From Corticibacter populi (GTDB lineage: Bacteria > Pseudomonadota > Gammaproteobacteria > Burkholderiales > Burkholderiaceae_C), in the NCBI RefSeq assembly GCF_004217315.1, contig NZ_SGWR01000002.1:52321-116320 (forward strand): a DNA stretch of 64,000 bases, given 5' to 3'. This document shows positions 47,897-56,675 of this stretch, one piece after another. How positions within the stretch are numbered: the first letter of the stretch is position 1; each line of letters begins with the position of its first letter. The notes under the pieces were generated by a model, which was given only the letters and a program-made list of their open reading frames with translations, was not told where the DNA came from and made no database searches. The position numbers were made by a program, and so were the translations under genes.

Positions 47897-49189
47897 TCAA
47901 GCGGCGACGAACTCGTTCCACTTCTGCACCATGTAGTTGTTCTCGTCCATCACCGCGTTCCAGCAGGCGATGTTGCCCATGCGCTGCTCGTAACTGCCGC
48001 CGTCGCGCACCTCGCCGGCCTTGGCGATCACCACGCCCTGCGGGCTCTTGATGTCCTGCGCAGCGGGTTGGCCTTCCATCCAGTAGGCCCATTCGTATGG
48101 CTCCATGTTGGCCTGCGCGGTCTCCAGCACGGCGCTGTAGTAGCCCTGGCGGTTGAGGTAGGCACCGGCCCAGCCGTCGAGGAACCAGTTGATGAACTCA
48201 TAGGCCGCGTCCAGTTTGGCGCCCGAGAGCGTGGTGGGCAGGCCAAAGCCCGAGGCCCAGGCGCGGTAGCCCTCCTTGAGCGGCTGGAACACGCACGGGA
48301 TGCCCTTGCCCCGCACGGCGGTGACGGCCGGGCTCCACATCGACTGGATCACCACTTCGCCCGAGGACATCAGGTTGACCGACTCGTTGAAATCCTTCCA
48401 CAGCGCGCGGAACTGGCCGGCGCGCTTGGCTTCGATCAACGTCTTGATGGTCAGGTCGATTTCGGCCTTGGTCATGTTGCCCTTGTCGGCGTACTGGTGG
48501 ATGCCCTGGGCCTCGACCACCATGGCCGCATCCATGATGCCGATGGAAGGGATGTTCAGGATCGAGGCCTTACCCTTGAATTCCGGGTTGAGCAGTTCGG
48601 CCCAGGATTCGATCGGGCGCCCGATCAGGTCGGGGCGGATGCCCAGCGTGTCGGCGTTGTAGGTGGTCGGGATCAGCGACAGCCATTCAGTGGGTGCGCT
48701 GGCGAAGTCCTTGCTCTTCTCACCTTCGAGGAAGATCACCTTCTTGGGCGCGGTGCCCTGGTCGCCCACGGTCTTGCCACCCACCGTGCCGTTGGTGAAG
48801 AGCGAGGTGATCTTGCCGGCGTTCTTCACGCGCCTGGCATCGATGCCCTTGAGGTTGCCGGTCGGCACGATTTTCTTCAGGGAGAAGTACTCGGTGTCGA
48901 TCAGGTCGAAACTGTTGGGCTGCGTGACGGCACGGCGCGTCACGTCATCGGTGGTCACGGCCACGTACTGCAGCGTGATGCCGGTGTCGGCCTTGAACTT
49001 GTCGGCAATCGCCTTGTCCTGGTTGACCGCCGTGCCCAGGTAGCGCAGCACCGGCTTCTCCTGGGCATGCACGGCCGGGAACAGGCCTGTGGCCAGAATG
49101 GCCGCCGTGCCCTTGAGCATGGTACGGCGCTGCACGCCGGCTCTCAGGCCGCTCTTGAGGCGTTGCGGGAAATCATGGGTATCGGACAT
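47897..49189 (-). CDS. Extracellular solute-binding protein, spermidine/putrescine type
   Basis: The 430-residue protein has a twin-arginine-like signal (QRRTMLKGTAAILATGLFPAVHAQ). A type II binding fold follows (KPVLRYLGTAVNQDKAIADKFKADTGI onward). It belongs to the PotD/PotF-like family; ligand-site acidic residues cannot be assigned confidently. It is encoded between the ATPase and permease genes. The substrate may be a polyamine or an amino-acid derivative. Confidence 0.88.
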   Translation of the reverse strand: MSDTHDFPQRLKSGLRAGVQRRTMLKGTAAILATGLFPAVHAQEKPVLRYLGTAVNQDKAIADKFKADTGITLQYVAVTTDDVTRRAVTQPNSFDLIDTEYFSLKKIVPTGNLKGIDARRVKNAGKITSLFTNGTVGGKTVGDQGTAPKKVIFLEGEKSKDFASAPTEWLSLIPTTYNADTLGIRPDLIGRPIESWAELLNPEFKGKASILNIPSIGIMDAAMVVEAQGIHQYADKGNMTKAEIDLTIKTLIEAKRAGQFRALWKDFNESVNLMSSGEVVIQSMWSPAVTAVRGKGIPCVFQPLKEGYRAWASGFGLPTTLSGAKLDAAYEFINWFLDGWAGAYLNRQGYYSAVLETAQANMEPYEWAYWMEGQPAAQDIKSPQGVVIAKAGEVRDGGSYEQRMGNIACWNAVMDENNYMVQKWNEFVAA

Positions 49190-49261
49190 GGCGGATCACT
49201 CCTGTGTGGGATGGGAAGGGGGAAGGGAACATGGATACGTGCACGGTGGCGCCAACGGAGC

Positions 49262-50299
49262 TCAGGCCGTCAGCACATGCGCCGCGCCGGTGCGCCAGTG
49301 CATGCAGGCAGGCTGGCCCACGGCGAACGGCATGGCAGCGTAGACGGCCTCCGGCACCATGGCAGAGAACTCCGCCGTGGCATGCGCGGCAAACTTGCGG
49401 CCCTGCTGCTGCAGGCCCAACAGCACGTAGGTGCCCTGATACTCGACATCGGTGACGATCACCGGCAGTTGCGGCTCGGCCGCATCGAGCGGCGCGTCAT
49501 CCGGGCTGATGCACACCTGATCGGTACGCACGCCGATCTTGCCCTGCGGCGTCTCGATCACGTTATGCCCGCCCATGAAACGCGCCACGAATTCGGTGGA
49601 CGGACGGTTGTAGACCTCGTAGGGTGAGCCCATCTGCTCGATGCGACCATGGTTCATCACCACCATCGTGTCGGCCAGCGCCATCGCCTCCTCCTGCGAG
49701 TGCGTGACGTGGATGAAGGTGAGGCCCAGTTCCTGCTGCCAGCGGCGCAACTCGGCGCGCATCTGCACGCGCAGGAATGGATCCAGCGCCGAGAGCGGCT
49801 CATCGAGCAGCAGCACACGCGGCTGCGTGATCAGTGCGCGTGCCAGCGCCACACGCTGTTGCTGCCCACCCGACAACTCTGCCGGCTTGCGCGCCGCCAG
49901 GTGGCCCATGGCCACGCGTTCAAGCAGTTCCTGCGCGCGGGCGTGGCGCTCGGCCCGGCGCACACCCCTCATCTTCAAGCTGAAGGCCACGTTGTCCAGT
50001 GCCGAGAGATGCGGGAACAGCGCAAAGCTCTGGAACATCATGGCCGTGCCCCGCGCCGCGGCCGGCAGGTCGGTGATGTTCTTGTCGTCCAGCAGGATAT
50101 CGCCGCTGGTGGCGCTCTCATGCCCTGCGATCATGCGCAGCGTGGTGCTCTTGCCGCAGCCCGAAGGCCCCAGCAGACAGCAATAGCTGCCGCCCTCGAC
50201 CTTGAGGTTGATGGCATCGACGGCCGGCTTGCCCTGCGCGTATTGCTTGGTCAGGGCAACGACCTCGATGGCGGCGGGAGACAGTGCGGATTCATTCAT
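49262..50299 (-). CDS. ABC transporter ATP-binding protein, PotA type
   Basis: Start is MNESALSPAAIEVVALTKQYAQG (50299); the long upstream frame lies in the promoter region. The 345-residue protein has Walker A GPSGCGKST, signature LSGGQQQRV, Walker B VLLLDEPLSALDP and the switch histidine in VTHSQEEAM. A C-terminal TOBE domain begins near residue 250. It is the first gene of the operon and energises the two permeases. Confidence 0.92.
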   Translation of the reverse strand: MNESALSPAAIEVVALTKQYAQGKPAVDAINLKVEGGSYCCLLGPSGCGKSTTLRMIAGHESATSGDILLDDKNITDLPAAARGTAMMFQSFALFPHLSALDNVAFSLKMRGVRRAERHARAQELLERVAMGHLAARKPAELSGGQQQRVALARALITQPRVLLLDEPLSALDPFLRVQMRAELRRWQQELGLTFIHVTHSQEEAMALADTMVVMNHGRIEQMGSPYEVYNRPSTEFVARFMGGHNVIETPQGKIGVRTDQVCISPDDAPLDAAEPQLPVIVTDVEYQGTYVLLGLQQQGRKFAAHATAEFSAMVPEAVYAAMPFAVGQPACMHWRTGAAHVLTA

Positions 50300-50308
50300 G
50301 CCCAAACC

Positions 50309-50386
50309 TGTATGCAAATGCCGTGCCACTAACGCATACGACATGAACATCAAATTGCATACAAGTTTTTTGAGTATTGCGTACAA
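50309..50386. promoter_or_regulatory. Four related operator-like motifs upstream of the ABC operon
   Basis: TGTATGCAAA (50309-50318, reverse orientation), ACGCATACGA (50332-50341), TTGCATACAA (50355-50364) and TTGCGTACAA (50377-50386) share a GCATAC/GCGTAC core. The last two are 22 bp apart, two helical turns. Their form is typical of FadR-type GntR operators. They lie between the ABC operon and ruvC. Confidence 0.6.
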
Positions 50387-50544
50387 ATTGCGCCAATACG
50401 GTGCAGTGGATGGCGCACGCGCACCGGAATCTCCCGCGCATGGTGCAAGCAGCCGGACGAAGTTCGCTACACTCGTGCCCATCCAATCGCTTAGAACCAG
50501 CCCGTCCGGCCCGCCCTCCCCCACCGCCCCCGAACCACCTCCCC

Positions 50545-51093
50545 ATGCGCATCCTCGGCATTGATCCCGGCCTGCAAACCACCGGCTTTGGCGTGATCGA
50601 CGTGCAGGGTCAACAACTGAACTACGTGGCCAGCGGCACCATCCGCACCACCGCCATTGCGCGCGGCGACCTGCCCGCACGCCTGAAAATCATCTTCGAC
50701 GGCATCGCCCAGTTGAGCAGCCAGTACCGACCCGACGAAGCCTGCGTGGAGATCGTCTTCGTCAACGTCAACCCGCAATCGACGCTGCTGCTGGGCCAGG
50801 CCCGCGGCGCCTGCCTGACCGCGCTGGTGGCACACGATCTGCCGGTGGCCGAATACACCGCATTGCAGATGAAAAAGGCCATGACGGGCCACGGCCGCGC
50901 CGCCAAATCGCAGATCCAGGAGATGGTCAGGCGCCTGCTACAGTTGCCCGGCCTGCCCGGCACCGATGCCGCCGATGCCCTGGGCCTGGCCATCACCCAC
51001 GCACACGCCAGCCACACCCGCCAGGCACTGGCGCAAACGGCCACCCTGCAGCGCCGCCAGCACGCCATGTACAAGGCCGGGCGCAACTACTGA
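50545..51093 (+). CDS. ruvC: Holliday junction resolvase RuvC
   Basis: The 182-residue protein starts at [19 protein letters not shown], which holds the first catalytic aspartate. The second acidic residue is in [14 protein letters not shown] (FVN), and the last acidic pair is in [14 protein letters not shown]. It cleaves four-way junctions during recombination. ruvA and ruvB are not in this window. The stop is followed closely by TAACCTGTTCACG, another repeat-arm-like sequence. Confidence 0.95.
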   Translation: MRILGIDPGLQTTGFGVIDVQGQQLNYVASGTIRTTAIARGDLPARLKIIFDGIAQLSSQYRPDEACVEIVFVNVNPQSTLLLGQARGACLTALVAHDLPVAEYTALQMKKAMTGHGRAAKSQIQEMVRRLLQLPGLPGTDAADALGLAITHAHASHTRQALAQTATLQRRQHAMYKAGRNY

Positions 51094-51162
51094 GTAACCT
51101 GTTCACGCCGGCTCCAGTTCGCGCTCTTTCTCTCCTCTGCTTGCAGGTCCCCGCCCGCGCCT

Positions 51163-51190
51163 CGTCACGCAAGCGTCACAGCGACGTCAC
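51163..51190 (+). promoter_or_regulatory. Pho-box-like triple direct repeat
   Basis: CGTCAC occurs three times at exactly 11-bp intervals (51163, 51174, 51185), the spacing of PhoB half-sites. A possible -10 (GAAATT or TACATT) lies downstream. The repeat is 36 bp upstream of the glycosyltransferase start, pointing to phosphate-starvation control (inference). Confidence 0.55.
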
Positions 51191-51225
51191 CTGAAATTCA
51201 TGCCACCTGCCTACATTGGGCAGTC

Positions 51226-52494
51226 ATGAATGCGTCCAGCCCACCCCACACCGGCCGCATGACGGCCTTGCACAGTACCGCCATGCCAACCGGCGCGTCT
51301 GCGGCCGCGCCGCTGCGGGTGGCACTGGTGACGGAGACCTTCCCGCCTGAACTCAATGGCGTGGCCATGACGGCCGGGCGGGTCGTCAACGGCCTGCAGG
51401 CGCTCGGCCATCGGCTGCGCATCGTGCGTCCCCGCCAACCCGACGAAGACGCCGCACGCCTGGCAAGCTTTGCCGACCTGCCCACCACACTGGTATCCGG
51501 TATCGGCGTGCCGGGCTACAACGGCATCCGCTTCGGACTGCCCGCAAAAAGCACCCTGCGCCACCTCTGGCAAAGCGAACGCCCGGATGTCGTGCATATC
51601 CTGACCGAAGGCCCGCTGGGGCGCTCGGCCCTGCAGGCTGCCACCGGGCTGCAACTGCCAGTGGTGGCCGGCTACCACACCCATTTCGACCGCTACACCG
51701 AGCATTACCGGCTGGGCTTTCTGCGCCCGGCAGTGGAAGGCTATCTGCGACGCTTTCACAACCGCTGCCAGATCAACCTGGCGCCTACGCGGGAGCTGGT
51801 CGCGCAACTCTCGGACATGGGCATGCACAACCTGCGCCTGATGTCGCGCGGCATCGATCGCCAGCAGTTCAACCCGCAGCAGCGCAACATCCGCTTGCGC
51901 GCCGAATGGGGTGCAGGCGCCGATGACCTGGTGATGCTGTGCGTCGGGCGGCTGGCGGCCGAGAAGAATCTCGATCTGGTGGTCCAGGCCTGGCAGGCGG
52001 TGCGGCGCGAACGTCCCTACACCAAGCTGGTGCTGGTCGGCAGCGGTCCCGAGTACGCGCGCCTGGCCCGGCTCGACCCCGACATCATCCTCACCGGCGC
52101 CGTCAGCAGCGACCAATTGGGCATGCACTATGCCTCGGCCGACCTGTTCGTTTTTGCCAGCATGAGCGAGACTTTCGGCAACGTCGTACAAGAAGCCATG
52201 GTCAGCGGCCTGCCGGTGATCGGCTTCGACTACGCCGCCGCGCGCGAACTCATCACGGACGGCCACAACGGCCTGCTGGTATCCTTTGGCAACGTGCCGG
52301 ATTTCATCGCCCGCACGGTGATGGCCTCCCGCGCTCCGCAGACACTGCGCGCCATGGGAGCAGCTGCCAGCCAGAGCGGCCGCAGCTGGCAGAGCGTCAC
52401 GGATGAACTGGTTTGCAACTACCGCGACGCCATCGCCCTGGCCGCCGCGACCATCAGGAGGCCCCTCCATGCCGCACCAGCCCGAAATGCCTGA
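51226..52494 (+). CDS. Glycosyltransferase family 4 protein, probable glycolipid synthase
   Basis: The 422-residue protein is a GT-B glycosyltransferase. N-terminal VALVTETFPPELNGVAMTAGRVV and C-terminal LCVGRLAAEKNLDLVVQAW and SETFGNVVQEAMVSGLPVIGFD are GT4 hallmarks. The N-terminal signature is shared with SqdX/Agt-like transferases that make diacylglycerol glycolipids when phosphate is scarce. A PAP2 phosphatase gene overlaps its 3' end. About 30 residues precede the fold, so the start could be an internal ATG. Confidence 0.88.
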   Translation: MNASSPPHTGRMTALHSTAMPTGASAAAPLRVALVTETFPPELNGVAMTAGRVVNGLQALGHRLRIVRPRQPDEDAARLASFADLPTTLVSGIGVPGYNGIRFGLPAKSTLRHLWQSERPDVVHILTEGPLGRSALQAATGLQLPVVAGYHTHFDRYTEHYRLGFLRPAVEGYLRRFHNRCQINLAPTRELVAQLSDMGMHNLRLMSRGIDRQQFNPQQRNIRLRAEWGAGADDLVMLCVGRLAAEKNLDLVVQAWQAVRRERPYTKLVLVGSGPEYARLARLDPDIILTGAVSSDQLGMHYASADLFVFASMSETFGNVVQEAMVSGLPVIGFDYAAARELITDGHNGLLVSFGNVPDFIARTVMASRAPQTLRAMGAAASQSGRSWQSVTDELVCNYRDAIALAAATIRRPLHAAPARNA

Positions 52495-53035
52495 TCTCGC
52501 CGAACTCGCGGACATCCCCAATGTGCCGCTGGGCTTCAGTCACCGTGAACTGCGATGGTGCCTGCAGTTGCAGCAGCGCCTCTGCCATACCGGCTTCAAC
52601 GCCATGCTCGGCCTCGTCAGCCGGCTGGGCAATGGCGTGTTCTGGTACACGCTCATGCTGGTGATCCTCGCCAGCGGCAATGACGAGGCCGTGCCCGCTT
52701 TCACCCGCATGGCCGCCGTCGGGCTCATCGGCGTGCTGCTCTACAAGTGGCTCAAGAAAACCACCAGCCGCCCCCGCCCCTGTGCGCGCAATGGCCGCAT
52801 CGTCGCACGCGTGGCGCCACTCGATGAATTCAGCTTCCCGTCCGGTCACACCTTGCACGCAGTGGCCTTCACCATCGTGGCCACGGCCTATTTCCCATGG
52901 CTGGCGCTGCTGCTGGTGCCATTCACGCTGCTCGTTGCACTCTCGCGCGTGGTGCTGGGCCTGCACTATCCCAGCGACGTGCTTGCCGGTGCATTGCTGG
53001 GCACGGCACTGGCAACGGGCGTGCTGCTCTGGTGA
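52469..53035 (+). CDS. PAP2-family membrane phosphatase
   Basis: The 188-residue protein starts at MPHQPEMPDLAEL, preceded by AGGAGG, and overlaps the glycosyltransferase gene by 26 bp. The three phosphatase motifs are KTTSRPRP, FPSGHTLH and SRVVLGLHYPSD. It probably dephosphorylates a lipid phosphate such as phosphatidic acid or an isoprenyl pyrophosphate. Coupled to the upstream transferase, it could supply diacylglycerol for glycolipid synthesis (inference). Confidence 0.88.
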   Translation: MPHQPEMPDLAELADIPNVPLGFSHRELRWCLQLQQRLCHTGFNAMLGLVSRLGNGVFWYTLMLVILASGNDEAVPAFTRMAAVGLIGVLLYKWLKKTTSRPRPCARNGRIVARVAPLDEFSFPSGHTLHAVAFTIVATAYFPWLALLLVPFTLLVALSRVVLGLHYPSDVLAGALLGTALATGVLLW

Positions 53036-53077
53036 AACTGGGGAGCGGCCTGACCCAAGCGCAGGGTCTGGCCGCGA

Positions 53078-54001
53078 TCACCAAGCCAGCGCCGGCTGTG
53101 CAAAGCCCTTGGGGGCACGCTTCTCTTCCTCGAAGCTGACCAACTCCCACGCATCGCGTTCGGCCAGCAGGGCACGCAGCAACTGATTGTTCATGGCGTG
53201 ACCAGAGCGATAAGCGCTGTAGGCAGCCAGCAGTGGCTTGCCAAGCAGATACAGGTCGCCCATCGCATCGAGGATCTTGTGCTTGGCAAACTCGTCGCCG
53301 TAGCGCAGACCGTCGCTGTTGAGCACTTTGTAGTCGTCCATCACGATGGCGTTGTCGTAGCCGCCACCGAGCGCCAGACCGTGCGAGCGCAGAGCCTCCA
53401 CGTCGCGGGTGAAACCAAAGGTGCGCGCGCGGGCAATATCGCGCACGTAGTTGCCCTCTCCCATGTCGAACTCGACCGCCTGGCCGGTGGAATCCACCGC
53501 AGGGTGGCTGAAGTCGATCTCGAAGCGCAGCTTGAAGCCGTCGTACGGGTCGAGCCGGGCCCACTTGACCTCGCCCACACCATCGACGCGCACCTCCACC
53601 CGCCGCAGCACCCGCACGAACTGCTTGGGCGCCGCCTGCAACGCAATGCCTGCCTGGTGCAGCAGGTACACGAAGCCGGATGCCGAACCATCGAGAATCG
53701 GCACTTCCTCTGCTGTCAGGTCAACATAGAGGTTGTCAATACCCAGGCCCGCGCAGGCCGACATGATGTGCTCGACGGTGCTGACCTTTGCGCCGTCCTG
53801 GCCGATCGTCGACGCCATGCGGGTATCCGTGACGGCCTCGGCCGAGATCGGGATATCCACCGGCTCGACCAGATCGACGCGCCGGAACACAATGCCGGTA
53901 TTCACCGCCGCCGGACGCAGCGTCAACTCGACCCGCAGCCCGCTGTGCAGGCCCACACCCACGGCGCGCGTGACGTTCTTGATGGTTCTTTGTGCAAGCA
54001 T
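53078..54001 (-). CDS. lpxC: UDP-3-O-acyl-N-acetylglucosamine deacetylase
   Basis: The 307-residue zinc hydrolase starts at [21 protein letters not shown]. Zinc ligands are the histidine in STVEHIMSA and the His/Asp pair in [15 protein letters not shown]. The later [11 protein letters not shown] has the catalytic histidine. It commits the pathway to lipid A. The gene faces the PAP2 gene tail to tail and is divergent from the capsule locus. An intact ftsZ/ftsA neighbourhood, common for lpxC, is not seen. Confidence 0.96.
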   Translation of the reverse strand: MLAQRTIKNVTRAVGVGLHSGLRVELTLRPAAVNTGIVFRRVDLVEPVDIPISAEAVTDTRMASTIGQDGAKVSTVEHIMSACAGLGIDNLYVDLTAEEVPILDGSASGFVYLLHQAGIALQAAPKQFVRVLRRVEVRVDGVGEVKWARLDPYDGFKLRFEIDFSHPAVDSTGQAVEFDMGEGNYVRDIARARTFGFTRDVEALRSHGLALGGGYDNAIVMDDYKVLNSDGLRYGDEFAKHKILDAMGDLYLLGKPLLAAYSAYRSGHAMNNQLLRALLAERDAWELVSFEEEKRAPKGFAQPALAW

Positions 54002-54385
54002 CACCGCATTTTACCGGGAGTGCCAGCAGGCGCCACGTGGACCAGAATCACCATGCAGCCCCCTGCGGCCTTCTGCAAAGCCAGCAGCCTCCCCACCCTC
54101 ACAGTTGCTCTTCTGCCACACCCCATGCACCATAAGAGGTCATACAATCGCCTCGCATAACACGCTGAAACAGCAGATCCTGGAAGGCTTTCCGAACGCC
54201 TGTTGCAATTTCAGGGGTTCGGGAGCCTGCGGCGTGTGCTGAAATATAAAAAAAGAAACCAACACGATGTCCATCCAGAATCTGGTTCGGGCGCCAATCG
54301 GTCGCCTTGTCATCCAATCCACACTTGCAGCACGACTTGCAGCGCATTCAGGCGCGTCAAATTTGTCCACCCTGTCCTTGGCGTC
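54002..54385. other. Divergent spacer between lpxC and the capsule locus
   Basis: No certain gene. An ATG at 54267, preceded by an A/G-rich stretch, opens a 49-codon frame (MSIQNLVRAPIGRLVIQSTL at its start) that ends at 54416 within the kpsS start region. It could be a leader peptide, but has no further support. ATTTCAG (54208) and CTGAAAT (54239) form a weak inverted repeat. I looked for the capsule JUMPstart/ops GGCGGTAG element and did not find it. Confidence 0.4.
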
Positions 54386-55768
54386 ATGCACCAACCGCCC
54401 TCTTTCATGCCTCTGACGACACACCGACAGGATGGGTGGAGTCCAGTCGATGCCAGCACAGAGACGGTACCGCATGTGGAAACGGAAGCCCAGGCCGCAC
54501 CAGATAAGCCGCCCAGCGCTCCGCCCGAGCAGCCCGACAGCATGCATTCCATGCCGGTACCGTTGCCACTGCGCAGGCTGATGCGTCACAAACGGGTGCT
54601 GCTGCTTCAGGGCCCCATGGGTCCCTTCTTCTCGAAGCTGGCCCAATTCCTCAAGCGGCAGGACGTGGAGGTCGGCAAGGTCAACTTCAATGGCGGCGAT
54701 GCGCTTTTCTACCGCGACCTTGATGCCGTTGCCTATACCGGTCGGCATGAAGACCTGCATGACTGGCTGCACGAACACATTCGGCAAAGAGGCTACGAAG
54801 CAATCGTTCTGTTCGGCCAATGCCGCCCCGTGCACAAGGTCGCTCGCGGCGTAGCGCAGGAACTGGGCCTGGCTGCGCACATCTTCGAAGAGGGCTATAT
54901 TCGCCCCGACTACATCACACTGGAAGAAAGCGGCGTCAATGCCTGGTCACCGCTGCCACGCGATGCCGCGTTCTACCGTTCGCAAGCCGTGCCGGAAGAA
55001 GCCAGCCACAGGCCAAAGCCGCAACCCACCGCGCAACGCTTTCGCAAAACCGCTTCGCTTGCCACGCTGTATGCCATTGGCATGGCCATCGGCCGCATCA
55101 AGTACCGGCACCATGTCTACCATCGTCCCCTCAACCCCTTGGTACAGGGCTGGCAGTGGGGCGTGATCGGCGGGCTGCGCAAGCTGCGCGGCTATGTGCT
55201 TGACCGTCCCATTCTCAAACAGTTGACTGGACCCGAATGTAGCGGTCGCTACTTCGTCCTGCCTCTGCAAGTACACAATGACAGCCAGATGGTCGACAAC
55301 TCGCCCTTTGGCAGTAATGAAGATCTGATTGAGCATGTGCTGCGCTCATTCGCCGCACATGCCAAGGCGGAGGATCTGCTGGTCATCAAGCACCATCCGA
55401 TGGACCGCGCCTACCGCAACTACAGCCACTTCATCCATCAGCAGGCCTGCCGACTGGGCATCGGGAAGCGCATCATCGTCGCCCAGGACCTGCACCTGCC
55501 CACCCTGCTCGATCATGCGAAAGGTCTTGTTACCGTAAACAGCACCACTGGTCTGCAGGCCTTGCTGCACAATACGCCGGTCGCCGTGCTGGGTGCTTGC
55601 GCCTATGACATCGAGGGCCTGGTCTTCGGACAGGGTCGCCATCTCGATCAGTTCTGGGCCGCCCCCGGCAAGGTCGACCTTGATTTGTTCTGGCGCTATC
55701 GCAACTACCTGATCGAGCACACTCAACTCAACGCCAGTTTTTACGCCAGAGCGCCCGTTCTTGACTGA
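54386..55768 (+). CDS. kpsS: Capsule polysaccharide export/initiation protein KpsS
   Basis: The protein has KRVLLLQGPMGPFFSKLAQFL, VNFNGGDALFYRD and FEEGYIRPDYITLEESGVN, signatures of the KpsS family. These proteins add the first beta-Kdo residues to the phospholipid anchor of group 2 capsules. The start is uncertain: ATG 54386, 54407 and 54542 are in frame, none with a good ribosome site. The conserved region begins near 54590, and 54542 would give a length closest to E. coli KpsS. The kpsC partner is not in the window. It is 53 bp upstream of the kpsM frame. Confidence 0.9.
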   Translation: MHQPPSFMPLTTHRQDGWSPVDASTETVPHVETEAQAAPDKPPSAPPEQPDSMHSMPVPLPLRRLMRHKRVLLLQGPMGPFFSKLAQFLKRQDVEVGKVNFNGGDALFYRDLDAVAYTGRHEDLHDWLHEHIRQRGYEAIVLFGQCRPVHKVARGVAQELGLAAHIFEEGYIRPDYITLEESGVNAWSPLPRDAAFYRSQAVPEEASHRPKPQPTAQRFRKTASLATLYAIGMAIGRIKYRHHVYHRPLNPLVQGWQWGVIGGLRKLRGYVLDRPILKQLTGPECSGRYFVLPLQVHNDSQMVDNSPFGSNEDLIEHVLRSFAAHAKAEDLLVIKHHPMDRAYRNYSHFIHQQACRLGIGKRIIVAQDLHLPTLLDHAKGLVTVNSTTGLQALLHNTPVAVLGACAYDIEGLVFGQGRHLDQFWAAPGKVDLDLFWRYRNYLIEHTQLNASFYARAPVLD

Positions 55769-55821
55769 ATCTCCCCGCGAAGGCAGACCCGACTGCCTCG
55801 CCAGACTGCAACAAGCCCGTT

Positions 55822-56655
55822 TTGACAGCATCTGCCGCCCCATCCGCCAGCAACGCCGGCACCTCTGCCGCCCCCCCCCCTCGCTCCCATTGGCAGGTGG
55901 CCTGGGCGGTCTGGCATGCGCTTTTCATGCGCGAGGCACTCACCCGCGTCTCCGGCAGGCGCATGGCGTGGCTCTGGCTGCTGCTGGAGCCGCTGGTGCA
56001 TGTCGGCTTTCTGATGTTGATCTTCTCGACGCTGCGCAGCAGACAGCTCAGTGGCGTAGACTTTGCGCTGTTCCTGGCGCTCGGGTTCATGGGCTACCAG
56101 ATGTTCGTCTCCATCGGCCGGCGCAGCGCCTCCGCCATCAACTCCAACCGCGGCCTGATGTCCTACCGGCAGGTGCTGCCGGTCGATACCGTATTGGCGC
56201 GCATTGGCCTGGAGTTCACGCTGCAAACGCTGGTTTTGATTCTGCTGCTGGCCATTGCCGCCCTGTTCGGCTTCGATATACTGCCACATGACCCGCTCAC
56301 GGCTGCTGCAGCACTGGCCCTGCTGGCGCTGATGGGCGCGGGCTTCGCCCTCATGTTCTCCGTGTTCTACGTGCTGGTGCCCGAAACGGAAAAACTCATC
56401 GGCTTCATCTTCACCCCGCTGTACTTTGCCTCGGCCATCATGTACTCGCCGGCGCTCCTGCCCCCCGCCTTGCGCGACATCCTGCTCTACAACCCCATCG
56501 TGCATGGCGTGGAACTGGTCAGAGGCGGTTTTTTCGAGGGTTATCACCTGCTGCCCGGCATCAGCATGGGCTACCTCAGCACCTTTGCGCTGGGATTCAC
56601 GGTGTTCGGCTTGCTGCTGCAGCGCCGCTTTGCCGCCCGCCTGCAGGCCCTTTGA
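55822..56655 (+). CDS. kpsM: Capsule export ABC transporter permease KpsM, behind a C10 tract
   Basis: The 277-residue protein has six membrane segments of the ABC-2 type and KpsM motifs ALFMREALTRVSGRRMAWLW, NRGLMSYRQVLPVDTVLAR and YNPIVHGVELVRGGFF. It carries capsule polymer across the inner membrane with KpsT. The frame begins with a weak TTG (55822); there is no ATG or GTG between the kpsS stop and the conserved region, and the first in-frame ATG (55927) would remove conserved residues. A C10 run at codons about 17-20 makes the gene prone to frameshift. Confidence 0.92.
   Translation: MTASAAPSASNAGTSAAPPPRSHWQVAWAVWHALFMREALTRVSGRRMAWLWLLLEPLVHVGFLMLIFSTLRSRQLSGVDFALFLALGFMGYQMFVSIGRRSASAINSNRGLMSYRQVLPVDTVLARIGLEFTLQTLVLILLLAIAALFGFDILPHDPLTAAAALALLALMGAGFALMFSVFYVLVPETEKLIGFIFTPLYFASAIMYSPALLPPALRDILLYNPIVHGVELVRGGFFEGYHLLPGISMGYLSTFALGFTVFGLLLQRRFAARLQAL
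55871..55880 (+). repeat. C10 homopolymer in the 5' end of kpsM
   Basis: Ten consecutive C residues follow G55870. They encode the proline run before the conserved KpsM domain. Homopolymers of this length slip during replication, and a change of one base would put kpsM out of frame from the TTG at 55822. Confidence 0.97.
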
Positions 56656-56675
56656 GCCGCTAGTGCCCAAACGAC

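Noticed and set aside
54002..54385. JUMPstart/ops antitermination element ahead of the capsule genes
   Set aside because: I looked for GGCGGTAG and related sequence in the kps leader and did not find it.
55761..56291. Frame from TTG 55761 running antiphase through kpsM
   Set aside because: With the tract as sequenced it does not encode a recognisable protein. I keep it only as the possible alternative start if the C tract changes length.
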